Below, in pieces: positions 58,999 to 64,000 of a DNA stretch of 64,000 nt (its first letter is position 1; every line of letters starts with the position of its first letter). The translations under genes and the position numbers were made by a program. Source of the stretch: Climacium dendroides. Lineage: Eukaryota; Streptophyta; Bryopsida; Hypnales; Climaciaceae. The stretch lies in assembly GCA_950106755.1 (NCBI GenBank), contig OX467084.1, positions 31,623,213 to 31,687,212 of the forward strand. The letters run 5' to 3'. The notes below the pieces were generated by a model. The model saw only the letters and a list, made by a program, of their open reading frames with translations, had not been told where the DNA came from and made no database searches.

Positions 58999-60772
58999 CT
59001 TTGTGGCCCATGTGGCACCTGCTACTTTCTCTTTCATCTCCTTCTTTGAAATTCCAATTCTTGAGTTTCTCGAGTTGAAAACTTGAAACCTTTGAGCGGC
59101 ACCAATCTCTATTGAGAGTTGTGAAGGTTTCCCTGAGGTGGGCATTTGGGTGGTCAGGAAGGGAATGGTGAGCGAATTTACGGTTAAGAGGACGCCGCGT
59201 ACGATTTGTCCTTCGGATGACTTCAGGCGGCACTGTTGTAGGATGGGAAAAACGTTTTTTCATTCAATTTTGGAGGGCAATATTGTGTATTTCCTCATTA
59301 TGGTATTATTGAGTTTTCTAAAGAAGAAGATGTTTAACTTGTAAACATTGTTGAGGACATTTTCTTATTGATGAATGACAAAGAATCTCTCCATAAGACA
59401 AAAGTGCAACTATTCATTTTATCACTTTTGTGTGAAAAGAGAAGGTCTTTTACAATAGTTTGACTTCCAATGAGGGCATTTGCTTTATTTTTAAGTCAAC
59501 AATTCATAGGGTATGAAAACAAAATGGTTTTCATTGTAGTCACCAATCAATCCTTTAACCCCTAAATGTCCAAGGCCTTTTTAGCTTCTAGAAATTTGCT
59601 TTAAATTGAACAAAAGCCAACACTTTGATAAGTCACATCATTTTTTTGAATTGTAAACATACAAATTCAAATTACACATGTTACAAATCATATAGAAAAA
59701 GAAAACACAACAACATCACGTATAAGGGTGTTAAAATTGTAAAAGTGATTTGAAGTCTTTTAATTCTCTTTTTACATGTCAAATCTAGAAAGGAAAAGAT
59801 ATGAGGGTAAAGGGCCTAACATGCACAATCCAATTAATTTATGGCTTTTAAAAATCTACTCTACAAAGTTTTTAGATGAATTTCTAATGTGATTTTCTCT
59901 CCAAGATCTAATGTATTTGAGGTTCATTTCCAAGAGCCCTCAACACTACACAAAGTCAAGATTGCAATGGACATTGTGGCATAAAATCTTGAATAGAAAA
60001 ATCATAATCAATCATTTTTCAAAATCAAAATTTTTGATGCTAAAATCAGACTTTGAAAGGAATTTCTCAAAAATAAAATAAACTATATAAAATAGAAACT
60101 TGCTTAAATCTTTTATTTTTAGATCTATGGCAATTTTGGATTATACTTTATACAAAGATGTCATTCTTTGTCATATACATCTATGGTGAATTTTTTTTTG
60201 GTTAATTTTTTTTTTGGTAAATTGTTTTTTGGTGAATTTATAATGAATTCTTTTTTCAATTTTTTGAGGATATTTTGAACTTGGTATTAATTATATTCAT
60301 TTTTTCCTTGGTGATTTCAAATTTTCATAAAAGAATTTGAAATTTTTAGCACTTACAATAGGTATGAGATTTCATCTTTGAAAAACAAATGTAAAAATTT
60401 TCATTCATATAAGGCAGGGTTTTCTAATCCCTCCTCACTCCTTTAGGATTAGTCTCCTCTTTGTGTGAATCTTGATAGGAATATTTATCTAACCCTAGAA
60501 GCCCTCCAATAACCAAGCTAGTTGCCAAAATACTCCAATTATTGAATCAATAGGTACATTCTTTATTTCTATAGTAAAGATAACTTATTTTGAGGTTATT
60601 GTAGCATAAATTTTTTCAAGCACCAATTGAAATAATAAATTATATTCCTAAAAATAAATGTGCCCTTCTATTGTATGAAAAAGTTTCAAAAAATCATAAC
60701 AAAAATTCATTCCATTTGGATTAGTAATGTGAAAAATAAAGAGCTTCTTGTTTTGAAGGCAAAAATAGTATC

Positions 60773-60982
60773 TTGAGTTATACACTAAGAGCATTACCCC
60801 CTAAATGCACAATCAACCATTTTATGATCACTATCCAATTCAAGGTAACATTTTGGGTGGAAAAAAGATTTGTCAAAAAAATTCTAAACAAACTAGATCA
60901 TGCTATCTTTCAATTTTTAGATTCTAAACTAAAATTGCTATTATCAAACAAAAGTTACAAGAAAATAGTGCAAAGTGTTTAG
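60773..60982 (+). pseudogene. Conserved 69-codon remnant, right copy
   Basis: Counterpart of 2326-2535 (minus) with the shared stretch KLKLLLSNKSYKKIVQS. A fragment, function unknown. Confidence 0.25.
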
Positions 60983-62783
60983 TATTGCATAGTGTTGTAA
61001 AGTTTACTATATGGAAAAAGTGTTGATGCTTTCAATAAAAAGTATTTGTACTTTTCTAAAAAATGATTGCAATTAGAAGTTTGACCAATCATAGAAATTT
61101 TCAATTACTAAAGATGGAAATTACATTTTTGATAAATTTTTGAATTTACATCTTCAAAACCAATTTGAAACAAATCTAGAAATAATTAAAACCTTTCTAC
61201 CTTGAGATACTTTCTATAAGAGTTATGGAATTTATATTTCATATAACACATTTGTAATTTGTCTAATTGTTTTTGGTCTTCATAGATTAATAAACAAAAT
61301 GGATACAAAGAATATAGCCAAAATAATTACAAGAAAATAAATAAAATAGAGGTCAAAATATCATATAAAGCATATAAAATATATATGAATGATTGCGAAA
61401 ATAGAAATGAAATTGTACACATGATAAATAGAAGTATTTAAAAACAAATATAAAATGGTCAAGTGAGAAAACTAAAAAAAGAATTTAGATGCTTCTTTAT
61501 AGCGTGAAAACAAACAAGGAAAAACAAGGGAGACAAATAAATCAAAAGAGATTCTTAGATTTTGAAGATTTTCAAAATGTAGCCCTTCTCTTTGCATTTT
61601 GAGGAAATCTAGAATTGACCTATAGTATTTATGATGATTTGGGTGGCTAGTATCAAACGTTGAAGATGAAAAATTGCTTTGGTATGTAGCTTTGACACCC
61701 TTTAATGAATAATACATACAAATATAAATTCTATATGGAAAAATATCATTTCAATTTTTGTGGTTTTTTTTTTTGTCTAAACTTGAGTGTTTTGTACTTA
61801 GGAGGTATAACATTGTACTAGAGACCAAATGAAATAAAAATTATTTATTTCTAAAGCTTAGTACATTTTCATTTTTCTTGTAAAAAGTTTTGAAAATGAA
61901 AAGTTAAATTTGACATCATGGAAATCTGCCCAAAATCCTAAAATGATCCTTTTAGGACTCTAAATGCCTAAAGGTTAAAAAGAAAAGAAATTGTATGAAA
62001 TAGAACATGAGACCTAAAAAACATTAAATGAACAGCAAAAGACCATTTTAATTTTTTTTCAAAGATTATTGAATAGAATTTAAAAAAACACTAAAAGATC
62101 TTTAATGAAATCATTAAAAAGAACATAATTTTTTCAATCAAGCCACGAACACTAAAAAGAGCATCACCTATTATACTCAAAAAAGTATATGTAAAGAAAC
62201 ATGAAAAAGACCTTAAAAATGAATAGAGAAAAGAACAAAAAATGAATATCTCAAAGATTAAAATAAACAAATATAAAATATAAAAGGAAAAAAAATAACA
62301 TAAGAAGGAACATGAAATGGAACTTTATGTAAGTAAAATTTCCTATAAAAAAAGATTGAAAAAGTTAGAAAAAGGAACACATAAAAGTGCTTCAATAAGT
62401 ATATTTAGTAAAGACATTAAAATATACTTTAAGAAGTAATTAAAAATTACTTTAAGAAGTAAATAAAAAAACATGAAGAATAGGTAGTTAATACAAACAT
62501 TCCAAATTTTTTAAAGTAGGTAAGAAAGACACTATTTAAAATTAGTTTGAAGTAGTAGCTAACTAGAACACTTTTGCTTTAAAAATGTTTGAAGCAATAG
62601 TTAACTACAAAATTTTTACTTTAATCCTTGTTTTAATCTAGTGTTTGAAATAGTAGTTAATAAAAACACTTTTACTTTGAAACACTTTTACTTTCAATTA
62701 GTGTTTGCACCTAAGACCATTTTTCCAAAGTATAAATAACATTGGACTTTCATTCATTTTGCATCCCTATTTGACTTCTTCTC

Positions 62784-63086
62784 TTGACATTATCAATGGA
62801 TCCTATATCTCCTAAATCTTGGCATTTAAATCATTCTGGAAAAAGATATCCAGATCCTCCTCGTGAGAGGAAGAGTATTTGCCTAGAAAATGAGGTCCAT
62901 GCATTGCTTAAAAAGAGGCCAATGAAGAAACATGGTTTGCCTCAAAAGGGAAAGATGAAGGGTGGTAAGCCAACATCTCCCAAGATACCCTCCAAGAAAC
63001 TTTTTATTTATCCCAAGGCAAGATGCCAAGCACCGACATTGGGAGCTAAACCATTGTTACATTGTGAGGCCTCCAAGCTATCATAA
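62784..63086 (+). pseudogene. Conserved small basic ORF, right copy, truncated
   Basis: Counterpart of 1136-1501 (minus). It shares SPKSWHLNHSGKRYPDPPRE but is cut short by TAA at 63084 where the left copy has a Gln codon. The lost tail is still readable downstream (VVERPTTKPI), with a TAG replacing Trp. Confidence 0.35.
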
Positions 63087-64000
63087 TCAAAAAGCAAGAA
63101 GGTAGTGGAAAGGCCAACAACAAAGCCAATCTAGAGCATCTGGGATTAGCCATAGTAGGGTAGATAATTTAGCCCATTAGAATCAAAATTCAGTCTAGGG
63201 TTTTAGAGTTTAGGATTCTAGAGAATGCTCTGCACTATATTGTACTTATACAAATTTAGTATAAGGTGGTATTCTTTAAAAGCATCCATCTAAAGACTTG
63301 TCTTCCTTTCTTAGGTTTTCATGCATATAAATACTTTTAGATCATTTCCCAAAGAAAGGAAAATAAATGTGGAATTTAACACAAGTATTTTAAACAAAAA
63401 ATTCCAAGCATTATTGAATTATTTATAAATTTTCAAAGATTTTGGACACATGTACCTATTTGTAACCATTGGTCTCTTAAAATCTATCCACTTGCAATTT
63501 GTAAAGAAATGTGTAGAAATCAAAAACAATGATTGGGTCTTGCAATAGAAAAAACAATTTTTTCTTGATTCATTCAATTGCTAAAGTAGTCCATTTAATC
63601 CATAAATGATGCAGAGATTGTTTTCTAACTGGAGAATGACAAAGAATCTTTGGATGTAGGACAGAAGTGCAACTATTCATCCTCCCAATTTTGTGTGAAA
63701 AGGAAATGTCTTCTATAGTAGTTTAATTGTCTAACTTCTAATGAGTGCTTTTGCATTATTTTAAGCCAACAATTCACATGCTTAGCCTAATTATCCAAAC
63801 AAATGATTTTCACAATGACCAACTTGTTGTTTAAGGATGAAGGATCACCCCATTTGGATTCTCCAACTAATAATAGGATCCATTTGAAGAAGTAAGAGCA
63901 CACTAGTATACTCTTTGTGCTTGAGGCACTTGCAAATATTGTTGTTCATGAATCAATTCAATCCTCCATCTATGACTTTGCATGCACTGATGTGAAGCAT

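Larger units (their letters stand above)
58999..63990. repeat. Diverged repeat unit, right copy (inverted)
   Basis: On the minus strand 59770-58999 matches left bases 1-742, and 63545-59790 matches left 740-4510. Bases 63990-63550 are a second, more diverged copy of the 1-742 type sequence. So the right copy shows the flanking repeat on both sides of the interior, as an LTR-like unit would. The two window ends are therefore inverted relative to each other and enclose element A and the ubinuclein exons. Confidence 0.6.

Overview
The window is repeat-rich nuclear DNA of a land plant or close streptophyte. The evidence is spliced genes with GT-AG introns, interstitial TTTAGGG tracts, CACTA transposons with 3-base target duplications, and a plant-type ubinuclein gene fragment. 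GC is low between genes and higher in coding stretches. The species cannot be named. No bacterial, organellar or CRISPR features were seen.

The core is two related giant DNA elements, one nested in the other. Element B is 21599-41528 (19.9 kb). It has 26-base terminal inverted repeats and an ATTT target duplication. It sits inside element A, whose arms run from about 11.1 to 21.6 kb and from 41.5 to about 55 kb. Subtracting B, a 1-kb CACTA element and a 3.6-kb insertion leaves A at about 19 kb, close to B. Both have the same plan. A left gene on the minus strand encodes a zinc-motif, helix-turn-helix and D-D-D transposase-like protein (DUF7869-like). A right gene on the plus strand encodes a protein of about 1600 residues with a ParB-like motif, acidic/basic linkers and a C-terminal FCP1/NIF HAD-phosphatase domain. 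The two genes diverge from a centre that holds TTTAGGG tracts and E2F-like sites.

Each element also carries its own family of short dispersed palindromes: an 18-mer with core GGGAGATCTCCC in B (over 30 copies) and a 29-mer with arms GCAGTTTAGGGCGG in A (23 copies). They lie in introns, flanks and even coding sequence, and neither family was found outside its own element.

The genes are decayed. At least 27 in-frame stops (17 TAG, 7 TGA, 3 TAA) interrupt otherwise continuous frames, and all are one C-to-T change from CAG, CGA or CAA. This fits deamination of methylated cytosine.

Layout: 1-4645 repeat copy; 4.65-6.12 kb spacer with a possible gene remnant; 6124-8593 CACTA element; 8.8-11.1 kb foldback plus unassigned sequence; 11.1-21.6 kb A left arm with a 3.6-kb insertion in its intron; 21.6-41.5 kb element B; 41.5-54.9 kb A right arm with a CACTA element in an exon; 56.0-58.7 kb ubinuclein exons; 59.0-64.0 kb an inverted copy of the repeat at the window start.
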